Translations under genes and position numbers: made by a program
Shown: piece after piece, positions 1 through 9,303 of the stretch
Position numbering within the stretch: the stretch's first letter is position 1
Layout of the letters: every line of letters starts with the position of its first letter
Notes under the pieces: model-generated
The model's input: the letters and a program-made list of their open reading frames with translations, nothing else
Told to the model about the DNA's origin: nothing
The model's database searches: none
Assembly: GCF_003096595.1 (NCBI RefSeq)
Contig: NZ_QEKO01000004.1
Coordinates: forward strand, 310,001-374,000
Length of the DNA: 64,000 nt
Reading direction: 5' to 3'
Source: Pusillimonas noertemannii
GTDB lineage: Bacteria; Pseudomonadota; Gammaproteobacteria; Burkholderiales; Burkholderiaceae_B

Positions 1-30
1 GAAAAAGGCCCGCCGAAGCGGGCCTTTTTC
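1..30 (-). terminator. Rho-independent terminator after sucD
   Basis: A perfect inverted repeat with 13-bp arms around a 4-nt loop lies just beyond the sucD stop. Read on the minus strand the loop is TTCG, an exceptionally stable tetraloop, and the stem is bounded by A and T runs. The symmetry means it could also stop transcription arriving from outside the window on the plus strand. Confidence 0.85.
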
Positions 31-51
31 AGCATTACGGCATAAGCGGCC

Positions 52-933
52 TTACAGCACCGACTTGAGCAGCTTGCCCATTTCGGAGGGGTCACGCGTG
101 GTGCGGATGCCGCAAGCTTCCATGATCTCGAGCTTGGCGTCGGCCGTGTCGGCTCCGCCGGAGATCAGGGCGCCCGCGTGGCCCATGCGCTTGCCCGGAG
201 GCGCCGTGACGCCGGCGATGAAGCCGACCACGGGTTTCTTCATGTTGTCTTTGGCCCACTCAGCGGCATTGACTTCGTCGGGACCGCCGATTTCACCGAT
301 CATGACGACGGCGTCGGTGTCGGGATCGTCGTTGAACATCTTCAGGACGTCGACGTGCTTCAGGCCATTGATGGGGTCGCCACCAATACCCACTGCCGAG
401 GACTGGCCCAGGCCGAGCTCGGTAAGCTGTGCCACGGCTTCGTAGGTAAGCGTGCCCGAGCGGCTGACCACGCCGATGCGGCCCTTGCGCGAGATGTGGC
501 CGGGCATGATGCCGATCTTGATCTCGTCGGGGGTGATCAGGCCGGGGCAGTTGGGGCCCAGCAGCAGGGTCTTTTTGTTCTCGGCGCGCATGCGGTTGCG
601 CACCATCAGCATATCGCGCACAGGAATGCCTTCGGTGATGCAGATGACCAGGTCAAGGTCGGCTTCGACCGCTTCCCAGATGGCATCGGCCGCGCCCGCG
701 GGCGGCACGTAGATGACGGAGACCGTGGCGCCTGTTTCGGCCTTGGCTTCCTTGACGGAGGCAAAGATGGGCACGCCTTCGAAGTCCTGGCCGGCCTTCT
801 TGGGATGCACGCCAGCGACGAACGCCTCTTTGCCATTGGCGTACTCGCGGCAGTAATGGGTGTGGAACTGGCCGGTCTTGCCGGTGATTCCCTGGGTAAT
901 GACTTTAGTGTCTTTGTTGATCAAGATCGACAT
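52..933 (-). CDS. sucD: Succinyl-CoA synthetase, alpha subunit
   Basis: Alpha subunit of the TCA-cycle enzyme that converts succinyl-CoA to succinate with nucleotide phosphorylation; it forms a heterotetramer with SucC. The 293-residue protein has the usual family length. The CoA-binding motif [10 protein letters not shown] lies near residues 15-24, and the active-site histidine that is transiently phosphorylated sits in [10 protein letters not shown] at about residue 252. It lies 21 nt after sucC in the same direction and ends at a strong terminator, so sucCD form an operon. Nothing unusual is seen. Confidence 0.98.
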   Translation of the reverse strand: MSILINKDTKVITQGITGKTGQFHTHYCREYANGKEAFVAGVHPKKAGQDFEGVPIFASVKEAKAETGATVSVIYVPPAGAADAIWEAVEADLDLVICITEGIPVRDMLMVRNRMRAENKKTLLLGPNCPGLITPDEIKIGIMPGHISRKGRIGVVSRSGTLTYEAVAQLTELGLGQSSAVGIGGDPINGLKHVDVLKMFNDDPDTDAVVMIGEIGGPDEVNAAEWAKDNMKKPVVGFIAGVTAPPGKRMGHAGALISGGADTADAKLEIMEACGIRTTRDPSEMGKLLKSVL

Positions 934-954
934 TTACAAATCCTCGGCAAATTC

Positions 955-2115
955 TTATTTCGCGGCAGCCACGACTTTCTGCGCGGCTTCGGCCATGGTG
1001 TCGGCGCTGATGATGGGCAGGCCCGATTCGGCCAGCAGCTTCTTGCCCAACTCTTCGTTGGTGCCCTTCATGCGGACGACGAGCGGAACCTTGAGGTTGA
1101 CGGCCTTGCACGCGGCGATCACGCCTTCGGCGATGATGTCGCAGCGCATGATGCCGCCGAAGATGTTGACCAGGATGGCCTGCACGCCTTCGTTCTTGAG
1201 CATGATCTTGAACGCTTCGGTGACTTTCTCGGCCGTGGCGCCGCCGCCGACGTCGAGGAAGTTGGCCGGCTCGCCGCCGAACAGCTTGATGGTGTCCATG
1301 GTGGCCATGGCCAGACCGGCGCCGTTGACCAGGCAGCCGATGTTGCCGTCGAGCTGGATGTAGGCCAGGTCGAACTTGCTGGCCTCGACTTCGGCGGGGT
1401 CTTCTTCATCGAGGTCGCGGTACTCGACGATCTCGGGATGGCGGAACAGCGCATTGGAGTCGAAGTTGAACTTGGCGTCCAGGGCGATGATGTTGTTGCT
1501 GCTGTCGCGGTTGAGGGGGTTGATCTCGACCAGCGAGGCGTCGGTTTCCATGTAGCACTGGTACAGCTTCTGGAAGATGTCGACGGCCTGGTCAATGGAT
1601 TCGGCGGGCAGTTCGATCGCCTTGGCGATCTTGGTGGCCTGCTCGGTGGTAAAGCCGACCAGCGGATCGATGTAGTCGGTAATGATCTTCTCGGGAGTGG
1701 ACTCGGCCACTTCCTCGATGTCCATGCCGCCTTCGCTCGAGGCAATGAAGGCCACCTTCTGCGTTGCGCGGTCGGTGACCACGGACACGTAGTATTCCTT
1801 CTGGATGTCGGCGCCTTCTTCGATGTACAGGCGACGCACCTTCTGGCCTTCGGGGCCGGTCTGGTGGGTAACGAGCTGCATGCCCAGAATCTGGGAAGCC
1901 AGTTGGCGCACTTCGTCGAGCGAGCGGGCCAGCTTGACGCCGCCGCCCTTGCCTCGCCCGCCGGCGTGGATCTGGGCCTTGACGACCCATACCGGGCCAC
2001 CCAGCTTCTCGGCCGCGGCTACGGCCTCGTCTACGGAAAACGCGGGAATACCGCGCGGCACCGTCACGCCAAATTTCTTCAGCAGTTCCTTGCCTTGATA
2101 CTCGTGAATTTTCAT
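955..2115 (-). CDS. sucC: Succinyl-CoA synthetase, beta subunit
   Basis: Beta subunit carrying the ATP-grasp fold and the succinate site. The protein is 386 residues, as expected. It opens with [17 protein letters not shown], typical of the family, and contains the grasp segment [19 protein letters not shown] near residues 45-63 and the C-terminal GGIMRCD motif that contacts the phosphohistidine of SucD. It is the first gene of the sucCD operon. Confidence 0.98.
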   Translation of the reverse strand: MKIHEYQGKELLKKFGVTVPRGIPAFSVDEAVAAAEKLGGPVWVVKAQIHAGGRGKGGGVKLARSLDEVRQLASQILGMQLVTHQTGPEGQKVRRLYIEEGADIQKEYYVSVVTDRATQKVAFIASSEGGMDIEEVAESTPEKIITDYIDPLVGFTTEQATKIAKAIELPAESIDQAVDIFQKLYQCYMETDASLVEINPLNRDSSNNIIALDAKFNFDSNALFRHPEIVEYRDLDEEDPAEVEASKFDLAYIQLDGNIGCLVNGAGLAMATMDTIKLFGGEPANFLDVGGGATAEKVTEAFKIMLKNEGVQAILVNIFGGIMRCDIIAEGVIAACKAVNLKVPLVVRMKGTNEELGKKLLAESGLPIISADTMAEAAQKVVAAAK

Positions 2116-2198
2116 TGCTTACCTGTCAGAACGTAAAAATGAGAAGAAAGCTTGCCTGGTGTCTTGCAACACGCACACTTGCCGGATAACGCCATGCC

Positions 2199-2780
2199 CT
2201 ACTCCTGTCTGGCCTTGCCCTGAGGGGCCGCATACCACTGCGGGTAGTGCTTTGCGGCCACCGGACCGTCCACTCGCAAGGCATGGCAGCCGTCGAGCTC
2301 GAAGGGCTTTTTATCGGACTGCTCGCCGCCGCGCGCCCGCTCTTCGCGCTTGCGGCCGGCCATGCATTGCACGGCCACCGTAGGCAGCAGATAGGACAGT
2401 TCGGTCAGGTGCGTACAGCCCGCCACACGGCCGAACCGGCCCTTGACGGCGTCGCGGAAGCGGCGCAAAAGATTAAGGCCCACCAGATCCTGGTAGGCCG
2501 AGGCGATACAGAAGCAGTTTTCGTCGAAGGGCGCCGCATCGTAAGCCGCCTGGGCAGCCGTAATGGTGAAGTCATTGTCGACGGTGACCCGCAGATGCAT
2601 GTGATGCACGGGATCGCCCATTTTATGGATGGTGCCGTTCTCGCGGGGAAAGTCGTAGCCCTTTACATCGATGAGCTCGGCGTCAAGGTCCCACTGGTCA
2701 TCGTCGCGCGCATAGGCGTCCACGCGCACGGAACGCGTGTGCAGCAATTTGCGGGGAACGTCGGGCAAGGGAAGCGGCAT
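2199..2780 (-). CDS. DUF2889 family protein
   Basis: A 193-residue soluble protein that I recognise as DUF2889, a proteobacterial family of unknown function. It shows the family pattern: an N-terminal segment starting PRKLLHTRSV and then RDDDQWDLDAEL, a central HHMHLRVTVD strand, and a cysteine/histidine patch (FCIASAYQDL, then GCTHLTEL). No signal peptide or membrane segment is visible. It lies between sucC and metE on the same strand, with about 83 nt to sucC, so co-transcription with sucCD is possible but not shown. No function is assigned. Confidence 0.8.
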   Translation of the reverse strand: MPLPLPDVPRKLLHTRSVRVDAYARDDDQWDLDAELIDVKGYDFPRENGTIHKMGDPVHHMHLRVTVDNDFTITAAQAAYDAAPFDENCFCIASAYQDLVGLNLLRRFRDAVKGRFGRVAGCTHLTELSYLLPTVAVQCMAGRKREERARGGEQSDKKPFELDGCHALRVDGPVAAKHYPQWYAAPQGKARQE

Positions 2781-2984
2781 TGAAAAAGCGGGACGGACAA
2801 TGACGATAAACTGAAGAAGTATAACGCAGCCCGCCCTCGCAGATGAAGCCAGCGCCCCGCCGAAGCCGCCGTGGCCCGGCCAGGGGCGCGGGGCGGACGG
2901 CCCTGGGCCGGGGCCCTCCTCCGGCGTCTGCCGCCCTTGCCGTGGAAAGCCCTGGCCTGCCCGGGCTGCCGCGCAGACCGGCCT

Positions 2985-5291
2985 CTAGGCCGCCTCGCGC
3001 AGCGTGCGCGCCGCCCGCACCATGGCCTCGAGGGCGCCCCGGGTTTCTGGCCAGGCACGCGTCTTCAGACCGCAATCGGGGTTCACCCACAGTCTTTCGG
3101 TCGGCAAGCGGGAAGCCGCCCTGCGCATCAACGCCACCATGGCGTCCACCTCGGGCAGGTTGGGCGAGTGGATGTCATAAACACCGGGGCCGATGTCGTT
3201 CGGATAGGCGAAATCTTCGAAGGCGCCCAGCAGCTCCATGTTCGAACGCGATGTCTCGATGGTGATGACGTCGGCATCCATGGCGGCAATGGCCTCGATG
3301 ATGTCGTTGAACTCTGAATAGCACATATGGGTGTGGATCTGCGTGCCGTCCCGCACGCTGGAGGTGGCCAGGCGGAAGCAATCCACCGCCCAATCCAGGT
3401 AGGCCTGCCAGTCGCCGCGGCGCAGGGGCAGGCCCTCGCGAAAGGCCGGCTCGTCGATCTGGATGACCCGAATGCCCGCGCTTTCCAGGTCGGAGACCTC
3501 TTCGCGCAAGGCCAGCGCCAGTTGGCGGCAGGTGTCCTGGCGCGGCTGGTCGTCCCGCACGAAAGACCACTGCAGCAATGTGACCGGCCCGGTAAGCATG
3601 CCCTTTACGGGCTTGTCCGTCAGAGACTGGGCATAGCTGCTCCAGCCCACCGTCATGGGCGCGGGGCGCAGCACGTCGCCATAGATGAGCGGCGGCTTGA
3701 CGCAGCGCGAGCCATAGCTTTGCACCCAGCCGTTCTGGGTGAAGGCAAAGCCGGCAAGCAGCTCGCCGAAGTATTCCACCATGTCGTTGCGCTCGGGCTC
3801 GCCGTGCACCAGCACGTCCAGGCCGACTTCCTCCTGAAAGCGGATGGCGGCCTCGATCTCGGCCCGCACTTGTTTTTCATATGCCGCATCGCTCAGGGCG
3901 CCCTGGCGCCAGTCACGGCGCAAGCGGCGGATCTCGGTGGTCTGGGGGAAGGAGCCGATGGTGGTCGTGGGAAAATCGGGCAAGTCGAGCTCTTTGCGCT
4001 GCCGGGCGATGCGCTCGGCAAAGGGCGCGCGGCTGCGCGACAAACCCTGTGATTCAGCCAGATGGCGACGCACCGCCTCGTTGTGTGTGCGGCTGGAGCT
4101 GCGGCGCGATTGCAGGGCCGCGCGCTGCGCCTGCACCGCGGCGGCGGTGGCCTCATCGACGTCGCCGTCAAGCAGGCGGGCCAGGCAGCGCAACTCTTCA
4201 AGCTTCTGGGCGGCGAAGGACAGCCATGACTTCAACTCGGGATCGAGCTGCGTCTCGGCGGCCAGGTCGACGGGCACATGCAGCAGGGAGCATGACGGAG
4301 CCAGCCACAGGCGGTCACCCAGGCGCTCACGCAGCGGCTCGAGCAACGCAAGGCGCTCGTCCAGGTCGGTGCGCCAGATGTTGCGGCCGTCTATCACACC
4401 CGCCGAAAGGATCTGGTCGCCGCGCAGCGCCGCAGCCACTTCCCGGGCCTGGTCAGGCGCCCGCGTCAGGTCGACGTGCACGCCTTGTACAGGCAAGCCC
4501 TGCAGTACGCCCAGGTTCTGGGTGATGCGGCCGAAGTAGCTGGCCAGCAGGATGCGCAGCCCGCTGCCCGAGAGTTCGTCATAAACGCGCTTGAAAGCCG
4601 CCTGCCAGGCGGGCGGCAGGTCCAGGGCCAGGATGGGCTCGTCTACCTGCACCCACTCCACGCCCTGTTCGGCAAAGCGTTGCAACACCTGGACATAGAC
4701 GGGCAGTAGCCCGTCCAGCAGTCCCAGCTTGCCCTCGTCTTGCGGGCCTTGGGCGAAGGCGTCTCCCTTGCCCAGCCACAGCCAGGTCAATGGGCCGGGT
4801 ATCACGGGCTTGGCGACATGGCCCAGGGACTGGGCCTCGGCCACCTGGTCGAACAGGTCGCTGCGCGCAATGCGGAAAGTCTGGCCGGGCGTCAGTTCGG
4901 GCACGATGTAGTGGTAGTTGGTATCGAACCACTTGGTCATCTCGCAAGCGGCCGCCGGCCTGCCCGAGGGCGCCCGCCCCCTGCCCATGCGAAACAGGGT
5001 ATCCAGGTCCACCGGTTCGTCGGCAGGTTGGCCGAAGCGCGCCGGCACCGCGCCCAGCAGGGTGGTCCATTCCAGAATGTGGTCGTACCAGGCAAAGTCG
5101 CCCACCGGCACCATGGCCTTGCGGGCGCCGTCGGCGCCGGCCTGCAGGGCCCAATGGCGGCGGCGCAGCTCGCGTCCCGTTTCGAGCAGTGTGGCCAGGT
5201 CGCCCTTGCCGGCCCAATAGGCCTCCAGGGCGAACTTCAATTCGCGTTGCGCGCCCATGCGCGAAAAACCCAGGCTATGAAAAACCGTCAT
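2985..5291 (-). CDS. metE: Cobalamin-independent methionine synthase
   Basis: Transfers a methyl group from 5-methyltetrahydropteroyl-glutamate to homocysteine, the last step of methionine synthesis. I place the start at [13 protein letters not shown], which matches the conserved family N-terminus; an upstream in-frame ATG would add 18 unconserved residues. A purine-rich GAGAGAAG sequence precedes the chosen ATG. The 768-residue protein contains the C-terminal zinc ligands in [11 protein letters not shown] and [10 protein letters not shown]. It is divergent from metR across a short region holding a 25-bp palindrome, so MetR control is likely, as in enterics. Confidence 0.97.
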   Translation of the reverse strand: MTVFHSLGFSRMGAQRELKFALEAYWAGKGDLATLLETGRELRRRHWALQAGADGARKAMVPVGDFAWYDHILEWTTLLGAVPARFGQPADEPVDLDTLFRMGRGRAPSGRPAAACEMTKWFDTNYHYIVPELTPGQTFRIARSDLFDQVAEAQSLGHVAKPVIPGPLTWLWLGKGDAFAQGPQDEGKLGLLDGLLPVYVQVLQRFAEQGVEWVQVDEPILALDLPPAWQAAFKRVYDELSGSGLRILLASYFGRITQNLGVLQGLPVQGVHVDLTRAPDQAREVAAALRGDQILSAGVIDGRNIWRTDLDERLALLEPLRERLGDRLWLAPSCSLLHVPVDLAAETQLDPELKSWLSFAAQKLEELRCLARLLDGDVDEATAAAVQAQRAALQSRRSSSRTHNEAVRRHLAESQGLSRSRAPFAERIARQRKELDLPDFPTTTIGSFPQTTEIRRLRRDWRQGALSDAAYEKQVRAEIEAAIRFQEEVGLDVLVHGEPERNDMVEYFGELLAGFAFTQNGWVQSYGSRCVKPPLIYGDVLRPAPMTVGWSSYAQSLTDKPVKGMLTGPVTLLQWSFVRDDQPRQDTCRQLALALREEVSDLESAGIRVIQIDEPAFREGLPLRRGDWQAYLDWAVDCFRLATSSVRDGTQIHTHMCYSEFNDIIEAIAAMDADVITIETSRSNMELLGAFEDFAYPNDIGPGVYDIHSPNLPEVDAMVALMRRAASRLPTERLWVNPDCGLKTRAWPETRGALEAMVRAARTLREAA

Positions 5292-5411
5292 GTCTTCTCT
5301 CAAGATGTAGAAACCGAAATCGCGTCCCTGCGGGCCAGGCGGCATGAGGGGATCGCTTCGAATGAAATTATGGCGCTACAATTCCATGAGGCAAAATCAA
5401 ATGCGACATCA

Positions 5412-5436
5412 TTAACATGAGATATACTCATGTTAA
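5412..5436. promoter_or_regulatory. 25-bp palindrome, candidate MetR operator
   Basis: Arms TTAACATGAG and CTCATGTTAA are perfectly complementary around the 5-nt spacer ATATA. The core TGAG-N5-CTCA matches the spacing and near-consensus of known MetR sites (TGAA-N5-TTCA), and it lies between divergent metE and metR. Seen: the palindrome. Inferred: MetR is the binder. Confidence 0.7.
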
Positions 5437-5488
5437 GTTTTCAAGCTCTCTTTTACCCAGCCCCCAGGACGCCCCCTTCGGAAAAGCC

Positions 5489-6418
5489 ATGCTGGAAATA
5501 CGCCACCTCGAGACCATCGCCGCCATCCACGAGGCCGGCAGCCTGCAGGAAGCTGCCGAACGGCTGCACGTAACACAATCGGCGCTTTCGCATCAGTTGC
5601 GCGACCTTGAAACCCGCTTGAAAACCCCCTTGCTCAATCGGCGCACCCGCCCTGCCCGGCTGACCACCGCGGGCTTGCGGGTACTGGCGCTGGCCGACGA
5701 CGTGCTTCCCCGCCTGAAGGCCACTGAACGCGAGCTGCAGCGGCTGGCCGCGGGCCGCACCGGGCGCCTGCACCTGGCCATCGAATGCCACTCGTGCTTT
5801 CAGTGGCTCATGCCGGCCATGGACGCCTTCAGGCAGGAATGGCCGGACGTCACGCTCGATCTTTCGGCGGCCTTCTCTTTCGCCCCGCTGCCCGCGCTCA
5901 TGCGGGGCGACTTGGACGTGGTTATTACTTCAGACCCGCAAGAAATCGATGCCGTCAGCTACCTGCCGCTATTTCGCTATGAGCTGGTGCTGGCGGTGTC
6001 GGCATCGAACCCGCTGGCCCAGTATCGCCATATCGAGGCCCGGCAGCTTGAAGACCAGGTGCTTATTACTTATCCGGTGGAAAAACAGCGGCTGGATGTG
6101 TTTACCGCCTTTCTGGACCCGGCCGGGGTCGAGCCGGCGGCGCTGCGCACGGCCGAACTGACACCCATCATTGCGCAACTGGTGGCCAGCCAGCGCGGGG
6201 TGGCGGCCTTGCCCAACTGGGCCCTGACCGAATACCTGGGCCAGGGCTGGCTGCGCATCTGCCACTTGGGGGAACAAGGCGTGTGGCGCACGCTGTACGC
6301 AGCTGTGCGCGTCGAGGACGCTGAAACGCACTACTTGAAAGCTTTCGTCGACAAAGCGCAGGAGATCTGTTTCAAGACCCTGAGCGGCATCAAGGCTGCG
6401 CGCGGCGTCAAGTTGTAA
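5489..6418 (+). CDS. metR: LysR-family methionine regulator MetR
   Basis: LysR-type transcription factor of 309 residues expected to activate metE in response to homocysteine. The start is set at MLEIRHLETIAAIHEAGS because MetR proteins begin there; the upstream in-frame ATG lies inside the operator palindrome. The winged HTH covers about residues 1-60, with LQEAAERLHVTQSALSHQ as the recognition region, followed by a LysR substrate-binding domain. It is divergent from metE, the standard arrangement. Confidence 0.95.
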   Translation: MLEIRHLETIAAIHEAGSLQEAAERLHVTQSALSHQLRDLETRLKTPLLNRRTRPARLTTAGLRVLALADDVLPRLKATERELQRLAAGRTGRLHLAIECHSCFQWLMPAMDAFRQEWPDVTLDLSAAFSFAPLPALMRGDLDVVITSDPQEIDAVSYLPLFRYELVLAVSASNPLAQYRHIEARQLEDQVLITYPVEKQRLDVFTAFLDPAGVEPAALRTAELTPIIAQLVASQRGVAALPNWALTEYLGQGWLRICHLGEQGVWRTLYAAVRVEDAETHYLKAFVDKAQEICFKTLSGIKAARGVKL

Positions 6419-6445
6419 GCGGAAGGATGTCTGTGCAGCGCGAGA

Positions 6446-6537
6446 GGTTCTTTTTTTGCAGCGGTCTGGGTTCTTTGGCGCTGCCGGTCTGGGTTCTTTG
6501 GTGCTATTGGTCTGAGTTCTTGAGCGCTGCTGCGGGT
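6446..6537. repeat. 23-bp tandem repeat, about four copies
   Basis: Three consecutive 23-bp units start at 6446, 6469 and 6492, each beginning GGTTCTTT and ending GGTCTG; a fourth diverged unit begins AGTTCTTG at 6515. The first copy is degenerate in its middle. The array lies in the gap between convergent metR and recX and runs directly into a 24-bp inverted repeat. No coding function is evident. Confidence 0.8.
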
Positions 6538-6610
6538 GGCCTGCCTGGAGCCGGGCGGTCGGGCGGTTTGTGGCAGCGCCCTCCAACGCCCGGCTCCAGG
6601 CAGGCCACCC
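6534..6610. repeat. 24-bp perfect inverted repeat with 29-nt loop
   Basis: The left arm (6534-6557) starts GGGTGGCCTGCC and the right arm (6587-6610) is its exact reverse complement. Outside the arms the flanks GCTGCTG and CAGCAGC extend the pairing with mismatches. The loop is G-rich. With the adjacent 23-bp tandem array it fills most of the 317-nt metR-recX gap. It could be a REP-like intergenic element or a large bidirectional terminator. Confidence 0.85.
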
Positions 6611-6638
6611 ACAGCAGCTTAGGCATGAGCAAGCATGC

Positions 6639-6656
6639 AAGACCGGGGTCTTTTAT
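6639..6656 (+). terminator. Possible terminator between metR and recX
   Basis: A short hairpin AAGACC-GG-GGTCTT is followed by TTATT. It lies past the large inverted repeat and could end plus-strand transcripts from metR. The stem is short and the T tract interrupted, so this is tentative. Confidence 0.35.
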
Positions 6657-6735
6657 TCGAGTGAGCCATACCGGGCTTCTTTGTGCACAAGCATTTAAAG
6701 CCAGGAAGAAACAGAACTGCCCAGCGTACTGGGAC

Positions 6736-7245
6736 CTAGTCGGCATCATTCGACTCTTGCTCGCCGATTATCTGCCGCAAGCATTGAGGCGAGAACCCCC
6801 GGGACGCCATGAAGCGGAATTGACGCGCATAGTCTTTGGCATCGACCGGCGTGCGCCCGAACTTTTTTTGCCAGACTTCGGTGGCGCGCTGGACTTCAGT
6901 GCTTTGCAACTGCTGGCGGATGTCGCCCAATTGCTCGTCGGACAGGCCGTGCTGGCGCAGCTCTTGCAGCACCAGCGCCGTGCCCTTGCGGGATGCGCGA
7001 CGATGCACCAGATTTTGCGCAAAGCGTTCGTTGGACAGCCAGTTGTCGCGCTGGAGTTCGTCGAGCACACGTTCAAGCTGGGAGGTGTCTTCGGGGTCGG
7101 CATGGGCGGCCAGCTTGCGCGCCAGTTCAATACGCGAATGCTCGCGGCGTGACAAAATGGCCACGGCCCTGGCCTTTAGCGAAGGCCCCTGCCGCTTGGG
7201 CTTGGGAACAAGCTGCTCGAAGTCGTCTTGATCGGAATCAGCCAT
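6736..7245 (-). CDS. recX: Regulatory protein RecX
   Basis: RecX binds RecA filaments and limits recombinase and coprotease activity. The 169-residue protein has the RecX repeat pattern of three-helix units: ARAVAILSRREHSRIELARKL, LDELQRDNWLSNERFAQNLV and the C-terminal DYARQFRFMASRGFSPQCL. It follows recA on the same strand with a 59-nt gap, as is usual, so it probably shares the LexA-controlled recA promoter by read-through. Confidence 0.93.
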   Translation of the reverse strand: MADSDQDDFEQLVPKPKRQGPSLKARAVAILSRREHSRIELARKLAAHADPEDTSQLERVLDELQRDNWLSNERFAQNLVHRRASRKGTALVLQELRQHGLSDEQLGDIRQQLQSTEVQRATEVWQKKFGRTPVDAKDYARQFRFMASRGFSPQCLRQIIGEQESNDAD

Positions 7246-7304
7246 GAATGCAAAAGCCGCGCATCGGCCGCAGCCCCGGCGGGAGCGCGGCCGATGGACG
7301 GGAA

Positions 7305-8381
7305 TCAGTCGAGAGGTTCGTCTTCTTCGGGGCCCTGGGCCTGTACCGCAACGCTGCCCACGTGGGCCACCACCCCAAGCTGCTCGCGCACCCTGTTTTC
7401 GATCTCGAGCGCCATTTCGGGATGCTCTTTGAGGTATTCACGCACGTTGTCCTTGCCTTGCCCGATGCGCGTGCCCGAATAGCTGAACCATGCGCCCGCC
7501 TTGTCGACGATGCCGGCCTGGACGCCCAGGTCGATGATTTCGCCCTCGCGGGAAATGCCCGCACCGTACATGATGTCGAATTCGGCCTGCTTGAACGGCG
7601 GCGCGACCTTGTTCTTGACGACCTTGACTCGGGTTTCGTTGCCGACGATTTCGTCGGCCTTCTTGATGGAGCCGATGCGGCGGATATCGAGGCGCACCGA
7701 GGAGTAGAACTTGAGGGCGTTGCCGCCGGTGGTGGTTTCGGGGTTGCCGAACATGACGCCGATCTTCATGCGGATCTGGTTGATGAAGATGACCATGCAG
7801 TTGGCGCGCTTGATGTTGGCGGTGAGCTTGCGCAGCGCCTGGCTCATGAGGCGGGCCTGAAGGCCGGGCAGCGAATCGCCCATGTCGCCTTCGATTTCGG
7901 CCTTGGGCACCAGGGCCGCGACCGAGTCGATGACGATGAGGTCGACCGAACCAGAACGCACCAGCGCATCGGTGATTTCAAGCGCCTGCTCGCCGGTGTC
8001 GGGTTGCGAAATGAGCAGGTCGGACAGATTGACGCCCAGCTTGGCGGCGTACTGGACGTCGAGCGCATGCTCGGCGTCGATGAAGGCGCAGGTGCCGCCG
8101 ATCTTTTGCATTTCGGCAATGACCTGCAGGGTAAGCGTGGTTTTGCCCGAAGACTCGGGGCCGTAGATTTCGACGACGCGGCCACGCGGCAAGCCGCCTA
8201 CCCCCAGGGCGATGTCAAGGCCCAGGGAGCCGGTGGACACCACCTGGATGTTGTGCTCGACCTGGTTGTCGCCGTAGCGCATTACCGAGCCCTTGCCGAA
8301 CTGCTTGTCGATTTGCGATAAGGCGGCGGCAAGCGCCTTGCTGCGTTCGGCGGCTGCGGCTTTGCTTTGTTTGTCGTCCAT
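7305..8381 (-). CDS. recA: Recombinase RecA
   Basis: DNA-dependent ATPase for homologous strand exchange and coprotease for LexA self-cleavage. The protein is 358 residues. It has Walker A GPESSGKT at about 74-81, the Walker B region [10 protein letters not shown], and L2-loop residues in [20 protein letters not shown]. The C-terminus is acidic (GPEEDEPLD), as in other proteobacteria. Its promoter region holds an SOS box. Confidence 0.99.
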   Translation of the reverse strand: MDDKQSKAAAAERSKALAAALSQIDKQFGKGSVMRYGDNQVEHNIQVVSTGSLGLDIALGVGGLPRGRVVEIYGPESSGKTTLTLQVIAEMQKIGGTCAFIDAEHALDVQYAAKLGVNLSDLLISQPDTGEQALEITDALVRSGSVDLIVIDSVAALVPKAEIEGDMGDSLPGLQARLMSQALRKLTANIKRANCMVIFINQIRMKIGVMFGNPETTTGGNALKFYSSVRLDIRRIGSIKKADEIVGNETRVKVVKNKVAPPFKQAEFDIMYGAGISREGEIIDLGVQAGIVDKAGAWFSYSGTRIGQGKDNVREYLKEHPEMALEIENRVREQLGVVAHVGSVAVQAQGPEEDEPLD

Positions 8382-8485
8382 AGGGACCCCTTGGCTAAGA
8401 AAACGAAATTGATCTGGAGCCGGGCCGTGGCATGTTGCGCAAGCCCTGGCGGCCCGTGGCTGGCTGACGGCGATTATTGCATCAA

Positions 8486-8507
8486 ATTATACTGTATGAA
8501 TATACAG
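8486..8507 (-). promoter_or_regulatory. recA -10 box and LexA operator
   Basis: CTGT-ATGAATAT-ACAG (8492-8507) fits the LexA consensus CTGT-N8-ACAG and closely resembles the E. coli recA SOS box. Directly downstream on the minus strand is a perfect TATAAT -10 (8486-8491), so bound LexA would cover the promoter. No lexA gene is in the window. Confidence 0.9.
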
Positions 8508-8606
8508 ATATCCAGAAAATGCCGTATTAACCCGTAGTGGCAAGGCAGCGGGCCAATGTCAGAATGGTTGCCTCTGCCTGAACCCGCCTATAGCCCCCAC
8601 GAGCTC

Positions 8607-9293
8607 ATGCGCATTCTCATCGCCGAAGACGACAGTATTCTTGCTGATGGACTTTCCCGTTCACTGCGTTACGAAGGCTACGCCGTGGACGTGGTCAATG
8701 ACGGTTCCAGCGCCGACTCGGCCCTGCAGCTGCAAAGCTTCGACCTGCTGATTCTCGACCTTGACCTGCCGGCCCTGAACGGCCTTTCGGTGCTGCGCAT
8801 GCTGCGGCAACGGCAAAGCAGCCTGCCGGTGCTCATTTTAACGGCCGCCGACACCATTGAACAGCGCGTGCGGGGGCTCGACCTGGGCGCCGACGACTAC
8901 ATGGCCAAGCCCTTCGCGCTGTCCGAGCTCGAGGCGCGGGTGCGGGCCCTTACCCGGCGCAGCGCGGGCACCGGCCTGGCCCTGCTGCGGCACAAGCGCC
9001 TTACCTTCGACCTCAATGGCCGCACCGCCCGCATCGACGACCAGCCGCTAGAGCTTTCGGCGCGCGAGACCAGCCTGCTGGAAATCTTTCTTTCCCGCTG
9101 CGGCCGCATGATCAGCAAGAACCAGCTGGTCGACCTGCTGTGCGAATGGGGCGAAGAAGTCACCACCAACGCCATCGAGGTCTACATCTACCGGCTGCGC
9201 AAAAAGCTCGAGCCCAGCGGCGCCCGCATCGTCACCATACGCGGCCTGGGCTACTGCCTCGAGCCCGACACCGGCGAACCCGCGGCGGCCTAG
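8607..9293 (+). CDS. OmpR-family response regulator (TctD/QseB type)
   Basis: A 228-residue two-component regulator. The start is placed at MRILIAEDDS, the canonical first strand of the receiver; an upstream ATG would add 17 residues without homology. The receiver runs to about residue 115, with the phospho-acceptor aspartate in LILDLDLPALNG near residue 51 and the conserved lysine in DYMAKPFAL. A winged-helix Trans_reg_C domain follows and ends NAIEVYIYRLRKKLEP and RGLGYCLE. The partner kinase begins 10 nt downstream. Known TctDE pairs control tricarboxylate uptake; the target here is inferred from the transporter that follows. Confidence 0.9.
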   Translation: MRILIAEDDSILADGLSRSLRYEGYAVDVVNDGSSADSALQLQSFDLLILDLDLPALNGLSVLRMLRQRQSSLPVLILTAADTIEQRVRGLDLGADDYMAKPFALSELEARVRALTRRSAGTGLALLRHKRLTFDLNGRTARIDDQPLELSARETSLLEIFLSRCGRMISKNQLVDLLCEWGEEVTTNAIEVYIYRLRKKLEPSGARIVTIRGLGYCLEPDTGEPAAA

Positions 9294-9303
9294 GGCTAGC
9301 TCC

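Noticed and set aside
178-2136. 652-codon plus-strand ORF opposite sucCD
   Set aside because: It lies antisense to two certain genes; its His/Asp/Val/Leu-rich composition is typical of the reverse of GC-rich coding sequence, and no family is recognisable.
2843-2984. Short GC-rich ORFs with a CPGC motif between the DUF2889 gene and metE
   Set aside because: The CPGC resembles a ComF start, but the frame runs into antisense metE, has no RBS, and composition alone explains it.
6446-6537. CRISPR array
   Set aside because: Units are directly adjacent with no spacers, and no cas genes are present.
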